Assembly (NCBI RefSeq): GCF_011683955.1
Contig: NZ_JAAQPI010000001.1
Location: forward strand, 124,001-188,000
Direction: 5' to 3'
DNA: 64,000 nucleotides
From: Pseudomaricurvus alkylphenolicus
GTDB lineage: Bacteria; Pseudomonadota; Gammaproteobacteria; Pseudomonadales; Cellvibrionaceae
In this document: positions 16,426-25,546 of the stretch, piece after piece
How positions within the stretch are numbered: the stretch's first letter is position 1
Layout of the letters: every line of letters begins with the position of its first letter
Notes under the pieces: generated by a model
The model's database searches: none
The model's input: the letters and a program-made list of their open reading frames with translations, nothing else
What the model was told of the DNA's origin: nothing
Position numbers and translations under genes: made by a program

Positions 16426-17669
16426 GATTTGTTTGCTCCTTCGGTTCGGTCAGGTAATCCCAATACACGTTTGGCAATAACGTTGAGTTGAATTTCCGAA
16501 CTGCCTCCGGCAATCGTCAATGCCTTGGAAAACGCCCAGTTGCGGGTAACCGAGAGTTCCTGATCTTCAAAGCTCGACACATCCATGCGTTTGTGCTCCC
16601 AACCAAGCGCACGCTCGCCCATAAGAGCCAGCATCAGTTCATAACGAACACTTTGCTGTTCCGTGGCGTAGTATTTAAAAAAGGAGGTCGCTGCCGGGTT
16701 CACCCTTCCGGACTTCGCTTCTTCGAATGCTTTGCGTTGCGCTAGCTGCAGTACTTGGCTGTTCATTTCCGATTGCGCCACTCGCATCCTCAACTGTGAT
16801 TCTGCCAGCTTTCCGTTTTCCAACCCGATATAAAGCCGTGCACACTCTGGTAAATCACTGGCAGCTCCCATCGAAAGATCGCCAATTTCCGACATCAGTG
16901 TACGTTCGTGTTGCAACAGGCGCTTGCCAACCGTCCATCCCTGATTTATTTCGCCAATAAGGTTGTGCTTCTCTGCGCGCACATCATCTAAGAAGACCTG
17001 ACAGAAATCTGAATCTCCTGAAATGAGCTCAATAGGCTTTACACTCACGCCTGGTTGCGCCATATCCACCAGCAGGAAGCTGATGCCCTCCTGTTTGCCT
17101 GCATCTGGATCGGTGCGGACCAAACAGAATATCCAGTCAGCCACATCCGCATTGGAGGTCCAGATTTTCGTGCCGTTAATTAAGAAATGATCACCCATGT
17201 CTTTTGCCCGACACTGCACATTGGCAAGATCCGATCCGGCGCCTGGCTCACTGTAACCCTGACACCAACGGACCTCTCCGCGAGCGATTCGTGGAAGATG
17301 TTCAAGCTTTTGCTGTTCGGTACCGAACTCCAGCAATGCAGGCCCCAACATCGCCAGCCCCTGCCCCGCCTCCAAAGGCGCACGACAGCCCAATCGCTTC
17401 ATTTCCTGCTTAAGCACTTTGACTTGCGGGTCCGACAAACCTGCGCCGCCGTACTGCTTGGGCCAACCCGGCGCCGTCCAACCCTTGTCGAGCATACGCT
17501 CAAACCACAACTTCGCCTCATCGCTACTGAACGTTTCACGGCTACCTCCACGGTAGATTTCATCTAACGCGGCGGCGCCGCGCATGGATACAGGGCAGTT
17601 TTGCTCCAGCCACTGACGCACTTGCTGACGAAATTCAGTCAACTCATTCACCGTTTTAACCCTCTTCAC
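16422..17669 (-). CDS. Acyl-CoA dehydrogenase, pair 1, IAGGSSEIQ-type subunit
   Basis: Acyl-CoA dehydrogenase family, 415 residues. APGWPKQYGGAG, CQGYSEPGAGSDLANVQ and KIWTSNADVADW mark the FAD- and acyl-binding domains, and ALTIAGGSSEIQLNVIAKRVLGLP ends the catalytic domain. The start is GTG at 17669. It is coupled to the gene at 15250 by a 4-base overlap and follows the next dehydrogenase gene after 32 bases. In mycobacterial steroid degradation such unlike pairs (ChsE1-ChsE2 type) form alpha2-beta2 enzymes acting on branched side chains. The same arrangement is inferred here. Confidence 0.92.
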   Translation of the reverse strand: MKRVKTVNELTEFRQQVRQWLEQNCPVSMRGAAALDEIYRGGSRETFSSDEAKLWFERMLDKGWTAPGWPKQYGGAGLSDPQVKVLKQEMKRLGCRAPLEAGQGLAMLGPALLEFGTEQQKLEHLPRIARGEVRWCQGYSEPGAGSDLANVQCRAKDMGDHFLINGTKIWTSNADVADWIFCLVRTDPDAGKQEGISFLLVDMAQPGVSVKPIELISGDSDFCQVFLDDVRAEKHNLIGEINQGWTVGKRLLQHERTLMSEIGDLSMGAASDLPECARLYIGLENGKLAESQLRMRVAQSEMNSQVLQLAQRKAFEEAKSGRVNPAATSFFKYYATEQQSVRYELMLALMGERALGWEHKRMDVSSFEDQELSVTRNWAFSKALTIAGGSSEIQLNVIAKRVLGLPDRTEGANKS

Positions 17670-17701
17670 TGTTCAAGATCTCTCTGGGGTCGGGACACCT
17701 G

Positions 17702-18928
17702 CTAAACACCAACCGGCACCTCATTGAAGGGCACATCCTTGTCGTCACGTTTATCCTGGGGCATGCCCAACACCTGCTCGGCGATAATATTGCGCATAAC
17801 CTCGTCAGTACCTCCCGCCAGACGAATGCCCGGTGCAAATAGCATCTCCTTTTGAAAATGTGCCTGTTTTTCTGCCAGCTCAGGGTCCGTCACCATGCCG
17901 TTCATTCCCAACAGCTGCACGGCGTAGCTGTTAATGTCCTGATTCATTGGCGCCGCCACCAGTTTGCCGATAGAGGCTTCAGGCCCAGGGGGAGCCCCCC
18001 GGGAAATGGCCGAGAGAATACGGGAGTTGGTGTGCTTGAGACCCGCGTGTTTCACGTACCAGTCGGCCAGCTTGTCCGCCACCGCAGCATTGTCGATCGC
18101 AAATCCATCTTCCAGTGGTAAGCGCTGAACCAACGATAAAAGTTCAGGAAAGCCTGTGGCCTGCAAACTGCCTACCGCCATGCGCTCGCTCATCAGAACG
18201 GTGAGCGCCCCTTTCCAGCCTCCGCCCACTTCCCCCAGGCGCTGAATATCGGGAATCTCGGCATCATTAAAGAACACTTCGTTAAAGTGGGCACCACCGT
18301 CGGCCTGTTTTATTGGCTGTGCTGTTACCCCTTCTTGCTTCATATCAATAAAGAAAAAGGTAATGCCCTGATGCTTGGGTACGGTGGGATCAGTACGACA
18401 AAGTACGATACCATAGTCCGCGAAATGAGCCCCTGAGGTCCAGACTTTTTGGCCGTTCACCTTCCAGCCGTTGCCGCAGGGATCTGCCCGGGTTTTTAAC
18501 GCGGCCACATCGGAGCCGGCGCCCGGTTCAGAAAACAGCTGACACCATACGTCTTCACCGGAAGCCAGCCTCGGCAGGAGGTGGCGTTTTTGCTCTTCGG
18601 TGGCATAGGCCATCAGAGCGGGGCCGCACATGCCGTGACCGATGGTAAAAAAACCATCGAGTTCGTCGTAGTCAGCGACCTCTTCGCGCCAGATTACCAG
18701 CTCCATTTGAGTGCCGCCTCGACCGCCATAAGCTTTGGGCCAGGTAATACAGGCCCAACCGGCATCGTAGATTTTTTTCTGCCAGTGTTTGGCCGCTTGC
18801 AGTTGTTGCGCCTCGGGCAGTTTGCGTTTGGCGGCCACACCGTTGATTTTGGGCGTGGCATGTTGTTTCAACCAGGCGCGCACCTGCGCGCGAAATTTCG
18901 CCTCACTGGGCGTATCGTTAAAATCCAT
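17702..18928 (-). CDS. Acyl-CoA dehydrogenase, pair 2, AGGTDEVMR-type subunit
   Basis: Acyl-CoA dehydrogenase family, 408 residues. Visible features are ITWPKAYGGRGGTQ, CQLFSEPGAGSDVAALK, KVWTSGAHFADYGIVLCRTD and the closing RLAGGTDEVMRNIIAEQVLGMP, the type common in FadE26/FadE29-like enzymes. Its start overlaps the end of the dehydrogenase gene at 18918 by 11 bases, so the two are translated together and are likely subunits of one enzyme. The substrate would be a CoA ester in the same pathway as pair 1 but at another step or chain length (inference). Confidence 0.92.
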   Translation of the reverse strand: MDFNDTPSEAKFRAQVRAWLKQHATPKINGVAAKRKLPEAQQLQAAKHWQKKIYDAGWACITWPKAYGGRGGTQMELVIWREEVADYDELDGFFTIGHGMCGPALMAYATEEQKRHLLPRLASGEDVWCQLFSEPGAGSDVAALKTRADPCGNGWKVNGQKVWTSGAHFADYGIVLCRTDPTVPKHQGITFFFIDMKQEGVTAQPIKQADGGAHFNEVFFNDAEIPDIQRLGEVGGGWKGALTVLMSERMAVGSLQATGFPELLSLVQRLPLEDGFAIDNAAVADKLADWYVKHAGLKHTNSRILSAISRGAPPGPEASIGKLVAAPMNQDINSYAVQLLGMNGMVTDPELAEKQAHFQKEMLFAPGIRLAGGTDEVMRNIIAEQVLGMPQDKRDDKDVPFNEVPVGV

Positions 18929-20045
18929 TCCGGGTCTCCTTCAAGGCCGCTACCATGCGACGCTTCCAGTGACTTTCGTTGCCGACACAGAGCGCCAGTT
19001 CATGGGCGCGACGATAGTGCAAATGGCAATCGAACTCCCAGGTAAAACCCATGCCACCATGGGTTTGCATATTCTCTTTGCTGGCCTGGTAGTAAGTTTG
19101 AATGCCGGCCACTCTTGCGGTGGCCGCCGCCAGTGGCAGCTCGTCGTCATCCACCGAAAGGGCCCAGGCAGCATAGAGAGCATTGGAGCGCAGCAATTCG
19201 ATAGCCGTGTACATATCCGCAAGCTTGTGTTTAATTGCCTGAAGACTGGCAATAGGTCGACCAAAGGCAAATCGATCCATAGCGTATTGACGGCTCATTT
19301 CAAGGCAGGCCTGGGCACCCCCCAGTTGCTCAAACGCCAGCAACACCGCCGCCCGATTCCATACCCGATTCACAATTGCAGCACCGGTGCCAGTTGCCCC
19401 CAGCGGTTCAGCCTTGACACCATTAAATGAAAGCAAGGCACTGGCACGGGTTGGGTCCAGAGAGCTGATGGGCTGTCGCTCAACCCCGGCCGAATCCAGA
19501 TGTACCAGAAACAAAGTCAGCTCACTACTGTTAGAGCCTTGGTTCTCTATAGTGGCGGTAACTATAGCGATGTCGGCGATATCACCGTCCGTCACCGGTC
19601 GTTTGGTGCCATAAAGGCGCCCATCCCGATAAACCGTTTGCGTCTCCAGTGGGTCAGTATTGCCTTCGCTACAAGCAAAAGTGCCGATCCATTCACCCGT
19701 TGCCAGCTTCGGCAGGCAGGTTTGCTTTTGAGCCTCCGTCCCAGCGTCCAACAGCGCTTCTGCCACCTGATAAATCGACGATGAAAAAGGCACCGGGGCT
19801 AGAGAACGCCCCAGCTCTTCCGCAATTACACACAGAGAAAGGTGACCCAATGCCAATCCACCATAGGCCTCGGGTATGGCCGCAGCCGTCCAGCCCAATT
19901 CGGCGATGCCCTGCCACAGGCTTTCATCATAGCGTCGCTCAGTATCGAGGATTTCGCGCACTTTTTCAGAGCTGGCGTGTTTGGCCAGAAACCCCCTGGC
20001 CTGTTCCCGGATCATATTTTGGTCTTCGGAGAATTCAAAATTCAT
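18918..20045 (-). CDS. Acyl-CoA dehydrogenase, pair 2, HGGMGFTWE-type subunit
   Basis: Acyl-CoA dehydrogenase family, 375 residues. The N-terminal half has AAIPEAYGGLALGHLSLCV; the C-terminal half ends with QTHGGMGFTWEFDCHLHYRRAHEL, typical of the partner subunit in heteromeric acyl-CoA dehydrogenases. Its ATG shares one base with the stop of the upstream GMC gene (TAATG), and its end overlaps the next gene by 11 bases. Both contacts indicate a tightly coupled polycistronic message. Confidence 0.92.
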   Translation of the reverse strand: MNFEFSEDQNMIREQARGFLAKHASSEKVREILDTERRYDESLWQGIAELGWTAAAIPEAYGGLALGHLSLCVIAEELGRSLAPVPFSSSIYQVAEALLDAGTEAQKQTCLPKLATGEWIGTFACSEGNTDPLETQTVYRDGRLYGTKRPVTDGDIADIAIVTATIENQGSNSSELTLFLVHLDSAGVERQPISSLDPTRASALLSFNGVKAEPLGATGTGAAIVNRVWNRAAVLLAFEQLGGAQACLEMSRQYAMDRFAFGRPIASLQAIKHKLADMYTAIELLRSNALYAAWALSVDDDELPLAAATARVAGIQTYYQASKENMQTHGGMGFTWEFDCHLHYRRAHELALCVGNESHWKRRMVAALKETRNGF

Positions 20046-21721
20046 TATGCAGTCTCGTGGTTCATAACGGAGGAGTTCACGCCCCGGGAGTTGGAGGCAT
20101 TGGTTTTATCTGACTGCGGAGACGGTTGCCGTATCAAATCCGCGCACTTTTCTCCAATTACCACGCAGGTTGCGTGAGTGTTGCCGGAGATCAAGCTTGG
20201 AAATACAGATGCGTCCGCAATCCTTAGACCCCTGACTCCGCGCACACGCAGTTGAGGGTCGACCACGGCGCTGTCATCGATGCCCATTTTGCAGGTTCCC
20301 ACGGGGTGATAGACGCTGTGGGCATTTTGACGAATATACTCCAGAATCTCTGCGTCGCTCTGTACCTGCGAGCCGGGAAGATACTCTTCACCGCGATGGG
20401 CGTTGTAAGCTGGGCTCTTAAAGATATCCCTCTGCAGACGAATGATTTCGATCATTCGGCGCCGGTCCTCCTCGCTGTCGAGGAAGTTGAAGCGTATATG
20501 AGGAGCCTGTTGCGGATTCGCAGAATGGACGTGCACACTGCCCCGACTGTTTGGGCGCAACACGCAACCTGTGGAGGTAACCCCCGGAAATCCCGCCGAT
20601 ATTGTGTTGCCTTTATCATCAACCTCACCAACACCAGCGGCGAAGTGAATTTGATAAGCCGGTCTGGTGTCACCCTGGCCAGGTAAAAAGGCGCCAACGG
20701 TAGCCGCCGGAGCAGTCAGGAGTCCACGCCGGGTAAACAGATAGCGCAGCAGGTTCTTAATTAACCCCAGTGGTCTTGCCTGCTCACGCATGGTTGTGGC
20801 GTTGTGAACCTTATATTGCACGGAACAGGTAAGGTGCTCTTGCAGATTCTCTCCCACGCCAGGTAGCTCATGCACGGGTTCAATGCCTGCCTTAGCCAAC
20901 ACGTCTCGACGCCCGACGCCGGAAAGCTCCAACAGTGCAGGAGTATTAATGGCACCGCCACAGAGAATGATTTCCTTCCCGGCCAATACTTTGCATGTCT
21001 CCTGGCCACTGCGATAACTCACTGCGACCGCTCGGCCCCGCTGGAAATGTATGCCGCTGGCCAGAGCACCGGTATGGATGTGAAGGTTTTGTCTGTTTTT
21101 AACAGGCTTGAGATAAGCTGCGGCAGCACTGTGCCGCCGACCATTCTTTTGATTCACGTGAAAGTAACCAACGCCCTCCTGGCTGACACCATTGAAATCC
21201 GGATTGCGAGGATGACCCGCTTCTATCGCTGCCTCGATATAAAGATCAGAAAGTTTATTCTCGATCCGAGGCTCACTGACATTCAACGGACCATTTGCGC
21301 CATGATACGGACCCGCGCCAGTGGGTTCGAAGTTTTCCGAGCGCTTGAAGTAAGACAACAGGTCGGCATAGGACCAACCCGTGCAGCCAGCGGCTGCCCA
21401 ATCATCATAGTCCTCCGCCTGCCCCCGAATGTAAACCATGCCATTAATGGAACTGGAGCCACCCAAACCCCGTCCCCTCGGTACCGGAATCCGACGGTCG
21501 TTGAGACCAGGCTCCGGTTCACTATAGTATCGCCAGTTGAACTTTTCGTTGCTCACCAATTGTGACCAACCAATAGGCATGTGGATCAAAGGATGATTGT
21601 CAGGCTCTCCCGCCTCCAGCAACAGTACTCGGCAACTGCTGTCTTCAGAAAGCCGGTTGGCCAGCACGCACCCAGCTGATCCGGCCCCGACAATGATATA
21701 GTCGTAACTGTTGTCTTGCAT
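20045..21721 (-). CDS. GMC-family FAD alcohol dehydrogenase
   Basis: Glucose-methanol-choline oxidoreductase, 558 residues, closest in layout to choline/aliphatic alcohol dehydrogenases such as AlkJ. GAGSAG at residues 12-17 binds FAD; RGRGLGGSSSINGMVYIRG is the family signature; His472 (HPVGTCKMG) and His516 (NTHATC) form the catalytic pair. It has no signal peptide. In this operon it would oxidise an alcohol, perhaps made by a hydroxylase, to an aldehyde on the way to a CoA ester. The last 25 residues are polar and poorly conserved. The next gene starts on its stop codon. Confidence 0.92.
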   Translation of the reverse strand: MQDNSYDYIIVGAGSAGCVLANRLSEDSSCRVLLLEAGEPDNHPLIHMPIGWSQLVSNEKFNWRYYSEPEPGLNDRRIPVPRGRGLGGSSSINGMVYIRGQAEDYDDWAAAGCTGWSYADLLSYFKRSENFEPTGAGPYHGANGPLNVSEPRIENKLSDLYIEAAIEAGHPRNPDFNGVSQEGVGYFHVNQKNGRRHSAAAAYLKPVKNRQNLHIHTGALASGIHFQRGRAVAVSYRSGQETCKVLAGKEIILCGGAINTPALLELSGVGRRDVLAKAGIEPVHELPGVGENLQEHLTCSVQYKVHNATTMREQARPLGLIKNLLRYLFTRRGLLTAPAATVGAFLPGQGDTRPAYQIHFAAGVGEVDDKGNTISAGFPGVTSTGCVLRPNSRGSVHVHSANPQQAPHIRFNFLDSEEDRRRMIEIIRLQRDIFKSPAYNAHRGEEYLPGSQVQSDAEILEYIRQNAHSVYHPVGTCKMGIDDSAVVDPQLRVRGVRGLRIADASVFPSLISGNTHATCVVIGEKCADLIRQPSPQSDKTNASNSRGVNSSVMNHETA

Positions 21722-21768
21722 AAAAAGCTCCTTGTGAATGTGGTGAAATCGTCAAAACCACGAGAGGA

Positions 21769-23937
21769 CTAAACAAAGAGCTGATTTTTCTCTGCCTTAT
21801 CCAACAGTAACTGAGGTGGAGCAAAACGGGAGCCGTATTTTTCGGTGAGCTCCGCTGCTCTGGAGACAAACTCGCGCACTCCGTACGCATTGATAAACTG
21901 AAACACACCTCCGGTATGAGCGGGAAATCCGATACCGAAAATGGACCCAACATTGCCGTCGGCCGCCGAATTCACCACGCCCTCTTCCATCGCACGTACT
22001 GCTTCGATGCACTGACAGAACAGCAGCCGATCTTTCACATCTTCGAACGGCAACTCGCAATAGCCCTCAGGGGCAAAATGATCCTTCAGGCCCGGCCACA
22101 GGTATTTGGCGCCCTCTTGCGGGTATTCGTAATAACCACCACCATGTACCTTGCCCCGGCGTCCGAACTCCTTCACCATTCTTTCCACTAATAGCGCGGC
22201 TGGTTTCTGTTCGGGGGTTTCGCCTCTGGCCTCAGCATCTGCTTTGGCCTGTTCGCCATTTTTGTAGGCCGTCTCCTGACTGATTTCATCAATTGCCGAC
22301 AAAGGGCCTACCGGTGAGCCGTTAAAGCGAGCGGCGTTTTCGATCAGCGCCGGGTGCACCCCTTCCATGACCATCGTGGCACCTTCGGAGATAGTGGTGC
22401 CGATCACCCGCGTGGTAAAAAAGCCGGGGGCATCATTGACCACAATGGGTGTTTTACCCAGCTGCCGCGCCAAATCGAACGCCTTCGCCAGGGTTTGTGC
22501 GGATGTTAGTTCACCGCAGATAATCTCGACCAATGGCATTTTCTCCACCGGAGAAAAGAAGTGCATGCCGATGAAGTTTTCCGGATTTGAAGAAGCCTGC
22601 GCCAATTCAGTAATGGGTAATGCTGACGTATTGGAGGCAAATACGCAGTTTTCTTTAACCACTACCTCTGTTTCCTGAGTAACCTGGGCCTTTATGTTTC
22701 GGTCTTCAAAAACCGCTTCGATCACCAGTTCACAGTCAGACAGATCACGGTAATCCCCGGTCGGGGTAATCCGCTGCAACAGTTGCTCTGCCTGCTGTTG
22801 GTCAATGCGACGATTCTTTTCACAGGCTTTTCGACACCAATCCTTGCCGCGCTCGGCGTTGTCAGCGGAAATGTCTTTCAGTACCACGTCAATGCCTGCA
22901 TTGGCAGCAGTGAACGCCAATCCCGCCCCCATCTGGCCCGCGCCCAGAATGCCCAACTTGGCGACACGGGTGGTCTCAATATCAGCGGGACGGGAGAGTC
23001 CCTTGTTAATGTCATTCAGTTGAAAGAAAAAGGTACGCATCATGTTCCTGGATACCTGGGAATCCAGTAATTTGAGAAAATAACGCGCCTCGATTTTTTC
23101 AGCAGTGTCAAAATCCACTCGCGCTACATCATGCACGCAGGCAAAGATTGCTTTGGGTGCCGGTAGATTGTCCTTGGTGGTATTGATGACATTGCCCGGA
23201 CCGAAGTGAAACAATCCCTGCAGCGCTTTGGGTATGGCACTGTCACCGGGAGCCCCGCCTGGGATACGAAACCCTTCCCGATCCCAAGGTTGGCGGGCTT
23301 CGGGGTTCGCGAGCAGCCAGGCTTTGGCCTTGGTGTGCATGTCTTCCAGCGAGTCGGCGGTTTCATCAACCCAACCCTTTTCGAATCCTTGGCGGGCTTT
23401 GAACTTTCGACCCGCCGATATCCAGTCAATAGCGCTCTGGCAACCGAACATGCGTACCATGCGTACCACCCCACCGGCCCCTGGCATCAAACCCAGCTGA
23501 GCTTCGGGCAGTCCGACCTGAACACCCGGGGCATCAAGGATGACCCGATGGTGGCAGGCCAGACAAATTTCATAGCCTCCGCCCAAGGCCGCACCATTAA
23601 TACCCACGGCGACAGGAACCCCTAGCGTTTCCAACCGTCGAAGGGAGCGTTTGGCGTCGAGAATACCGTCAAATTTTTCGGTCGCCTCCGCCTCGCTCAT
23701 CTGCTTGGGCGCATCCAGCATGCTCGACAGATCGCCACCTCCGACAAAGGTATCCTTACCGGAGCGCACATAGACTCCTTTTATGTCTCCATCGGCAACC
23801 ATAGCCTCCAGGGTTGCGACAGTATCCGCCATCGCCTCAGCGTATTCAGCTCCCATGGTGTTAACCGCTTTACCCGGCTGGTCGAGAATCATCTCAACAA
23901 TGCCATCGGCGTCTTGCTCTAAACGTATATATTCCAT
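21769..23937 (-). CDS. Bifunctional enoyl-CoA hydratase / 3-hydroxyacyl-CoA dehydrogenase (FadJ/FadB-like)
   Basis: 722-residue fusion. Residues 1 to about 190 are a crotonase fold with the oxyanion-hole glycine block NGAALGGGYE and LGLMPGAGG. After a linker, a NAD-binding domain starts with LGILGAGQMGAGLAFTAANAG, and the 3-hydroxyacyl-CoA dehydrogenase site is seen in GMHFFSPVEKMPLVEII. It carries out the hydration and NAD-dependent oxidation steps of beta-oxidation. The thiolase gene lies 51 bases upstream, so the pair forms a complete oxidation module. Length and order match FadB/FadJ; I do not give a symbol because this copy is embedded in a specialised operon. Confidence 0.94.
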   Translation of the reverse strand: MEYIRLEQDADGIVEMILDQPGKAVNTMGAEYAEAMADTVATLEAMVADGDIKGVYVRSGKDTFVGGGDLSSMLDAPKQMSEAEATEKFDGILDAKRSLRRLETLGVPVAVGINGAALGGGYEICLACHHRVILDAPGVQVGLPEAQLGLMPGAGGVVRMVRMFGCQSAIDWISAGRKFKARQGFEKGWVDETADSLEDMHTKAKAWLLANPEARQPWDREGFRIPGGAPGDSAIPKALQGLFHFGPGNVINTTKDNLPAPKAIFACVHDVARVDFDTAEKIEARYFLKLLDSQVSRNMMRTFFFQLNDINKGLSRPADIETTRVAKLGILGAGQMGAGLAFTAANAGIDVVLKDISADNAERGKDWCRKACEKNRRIDQQQAEQLLQRITPTGDYRDLSDCELVIEAVFEDRNIKAQVTQETEVVVKENCVFASNTSALPITELAQASSNPENFIGMHFFSPVEKMPLVEIICGELTSAQTLAKAFDLARQLGKTPIVVNDAPGFFTTRVIGTTISEGATMVMEGVHPALIENAARFNGSPVGPLSAIDEISQETAYKNGEQAKADAEARGETPEQKPAALLVERMVKEFGRRGKVHGGGYYEYPQEGAKYLWPGLKDHFAPEGYCELPFEDVKDRLLFCQCIEAVRAMEEGVVNSAADGNVGSIFGIGFPAHTGGVFQFINAYGVREFVSRAAELTEKYGSRFAPPQLLLDKAEKNQLFV

Positions 23938-23988
23938 AATCAGTTAATTCCGCACTCTATTGCTGTAACGAACTTCAGATTCAGGGCA

Positions 23989-25212
23989 CTAAAGCCGTTC
24001 GATGATAGTGGCGATACCTATGCCGCCACCGGCGCAGAGAGATATCAGACCGCGTTTCAGGTCACGACGCTCCAACTCGTCAAGCAGAGTACTCACCAAC
24101 ATGGCTCCCGTGGCGCCGATGGGGTGCCCCATAGCAATTGCTCCACCATTGACATTGATTTTTTCATCGGCGATACCCAGGGCTTTCTGATAGCGCAATA
24201 CCACCGAAGCAAATGCTTCGTTGAGTTCAAACAGATCAATATCGTCGATGGTCAGGCCCGCAATGTTCAGGGCTTTTTGTGTTGCCGGTACTGGCCCTGC
24301 CAACATAATGGTGGGCTCGGTACCGGTGGTAGCACAGGCGACAATGCGGGCGCGGGGTTGCAACCCCTGCTCGCGACCCGACGCCTCGCTACCAACCAAA
24401 ACCAGGGCTGCGCCGTCAGCAATCCCTGATGAGTTACCCGCAGTATGAATGTGGTCGATTGTTTCTACCTGCGGGTATTTGAATTTAAGCAATTCGTTGT
24501 GACCGGATTCGCCAAACATCCGAAATGAAGGCTGCAGCATCTCCAGACTTTCAATCGAGACGTCTGCACGAACACTCTCGTCTTCGGCCAGTATGGTCAC
24601 GCCGTTCATATCTTTAACCGGCACCAATGAACGCTGGAAGTAGCCAATGTTTTGAGCATGTGCGGCTCGCTGGTGCGACATCAGCGCGTAGCGATCCACA
24701 TCCTCACGGTTAAATCCTTCCAGCGTCGCGGTCAAATCGGCCGCAACACCTTGGGAGATGACGTAACTGCGCATGGACACCCAGGGGTCACTGACGGCAG
24801 CACCACCGGCACCGATGCCCAGACGTGACATAGATTCGACACCCCCACCGATAACCATCGTTTCAAAACCGGATCGTACTTTCATGGCAGCGACGTTCAC
24901 AGCATCCAGTCCGCCGGCACAATAGCGGTGCAGCTGCGCTCCAGTAGTGATGTCGTTCCAGTCAGAATACACCAACGCGGTTTTGGCAAGATTTTGCCCT
25001 TGCTCGCCTATCGGCTCACCAGTTGCCAGAACCATGTCATCGATCTGAGTGGTGTCCAACTCGTTGCGAGACTGCATGGCGTCGAGCAGGTTGGTCACCA
25101 GATCAATAGGTTTGACTTCATAGAGACTGCCGGCCGGTTTGCCAGGCACCCCGGCTTTACCCCTGCCGCGCGGGGTGCGAATGGCATCATAGATGTAGGC
25201 TTCTGTGGTCAT
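23989..25212 (-). CDS. Acetyl-CoA acyltransferase (thiolase)
   Basis: Thiolase II/beta-ketothiolase, 407 residues from the ATG at 25212; an in-frame TTG at 25236 is an unlikely start. All catalytic parts are present: the nucleophile Cys98 in HRYCAGGLDAV, NVNGGAIAMGHPIGATGA with the histidine, and the second cysteine in SLCAGGGIG. It releases acetyl- or propionyl-CoA from 3-ketoacyl-CoA made by the FadJ-like partner downstream. Unlike the thiolase-fold protein at 12585 it is a true cysteine thiolase. The rubredoxin gene lies 48 bases upstream in the same operon. Confidence 0.93.
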   Translation of the reverse strand: MTTEAYIYDAIRTPRGRGKAGVPGKPAGSLYEVKPIDLVTNLLDAMQSRNELDTTQIDDMVLATGEPIGEQGQNLAKTALVYSDWNDITTGAQLHRYCAGGLDAVNVAAMKVRSGFETMVIGGGVESMSRLGIGAGGAAVSDPWVSMRSYVISQGVAADLTATLEGFNREDVDRYALMSHQRAAHAQNIGYFQRSLVPVKDMNGVTILAEDESVRADVSIESLEMLQPSFRMFGESGHNELLKFKYPQVETIDHIHTAGNSSGIADGAALVLVGSEASGREQGLQPRARIVACATTGTEPTIMLAGPVPATQKALNIAGLTIDDIDLFELNEAFASVVLRYQKALGIADEKINVNGGAIAMGHPIGATGAMLVSTLLDELERRDLKRGLISLCAGGGIGIATIIERL

Positions 25213-25260
25213 AGGGTTTCCATTGTCCGTATACAAATTGGATGGCCGAAGCGGCGAGAG

Positions 25261-25425
25261 CTAAACCTGAACCATCTCGAAATCCAGCTTGCCAACGCTG
25301 CATTCCGGACACATCCAGTCCTCTGGCACTTCGTCCCACGGAGTGCCAGGAGCGATGCCGTCATCGGGCAATCCCAGGCTCTCGTCATAGACGAAGCCGC
25401 AGATCAGGCATTCCCACTTGTTCAT
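25261..25425 (-). CDS. Rubredoxin
   Basis: A 54-residue rubredoxin, too short for most gene lists. The two iron-binding loops are complete: CLICGFVYD near the N-terminus and CPECSVGK near the C-terminus, with the family's DDGIAPGTPWDEVPEDW between them. Rubredoxins carry electrons, in aerobes often to alkane monooxygenases or related hydroxylases, or from acyl-CoA/alcohol dehydrogenases. It is the first gene of the minus-strand operon. AGGAG stands 9 bases before the ATG. No rubredoxin reductase or AlkB-type hydroxylase is in the window, so its redox partners lie elsewhere. Confidence 0.95.
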   Translation of the reverse strand: MNKWECLICGFVYDESLGLPDDGIAPGTPWDEVPEDWMCPECSVGKLDFEMVQV

Positions 25426-25485
25426 GTTGTTGCACTCCTGCCGTTTTTGCGTTGTTTCACGCGTATGATGTTAGGAGTTTATGAA

Positions 25486-25532
25486 TTGGACATTAGCTGG
25501 ACAATGTCGAAGGCGTCCGATATTTGTGGACA
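25486..25532. repeat. Three TGGACA direct repeats upstream of the rubredoxin operon
   Basis: TGGACA occurs at 25487-25492, 25498-25503 and 25527-25532. The first two are 11 bases apart, one helical turn, so a dimeric regulator could bind the same face. They lie 60-110 bases upstream of the rubredoxin start, a natural activator position for the eight-gene operon. GACATT/AATGTC arms also flank the middle copy. Function is inference. Confidence 0.4.
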
Positions 25533-25546
25533 AAATCATTCACTGG

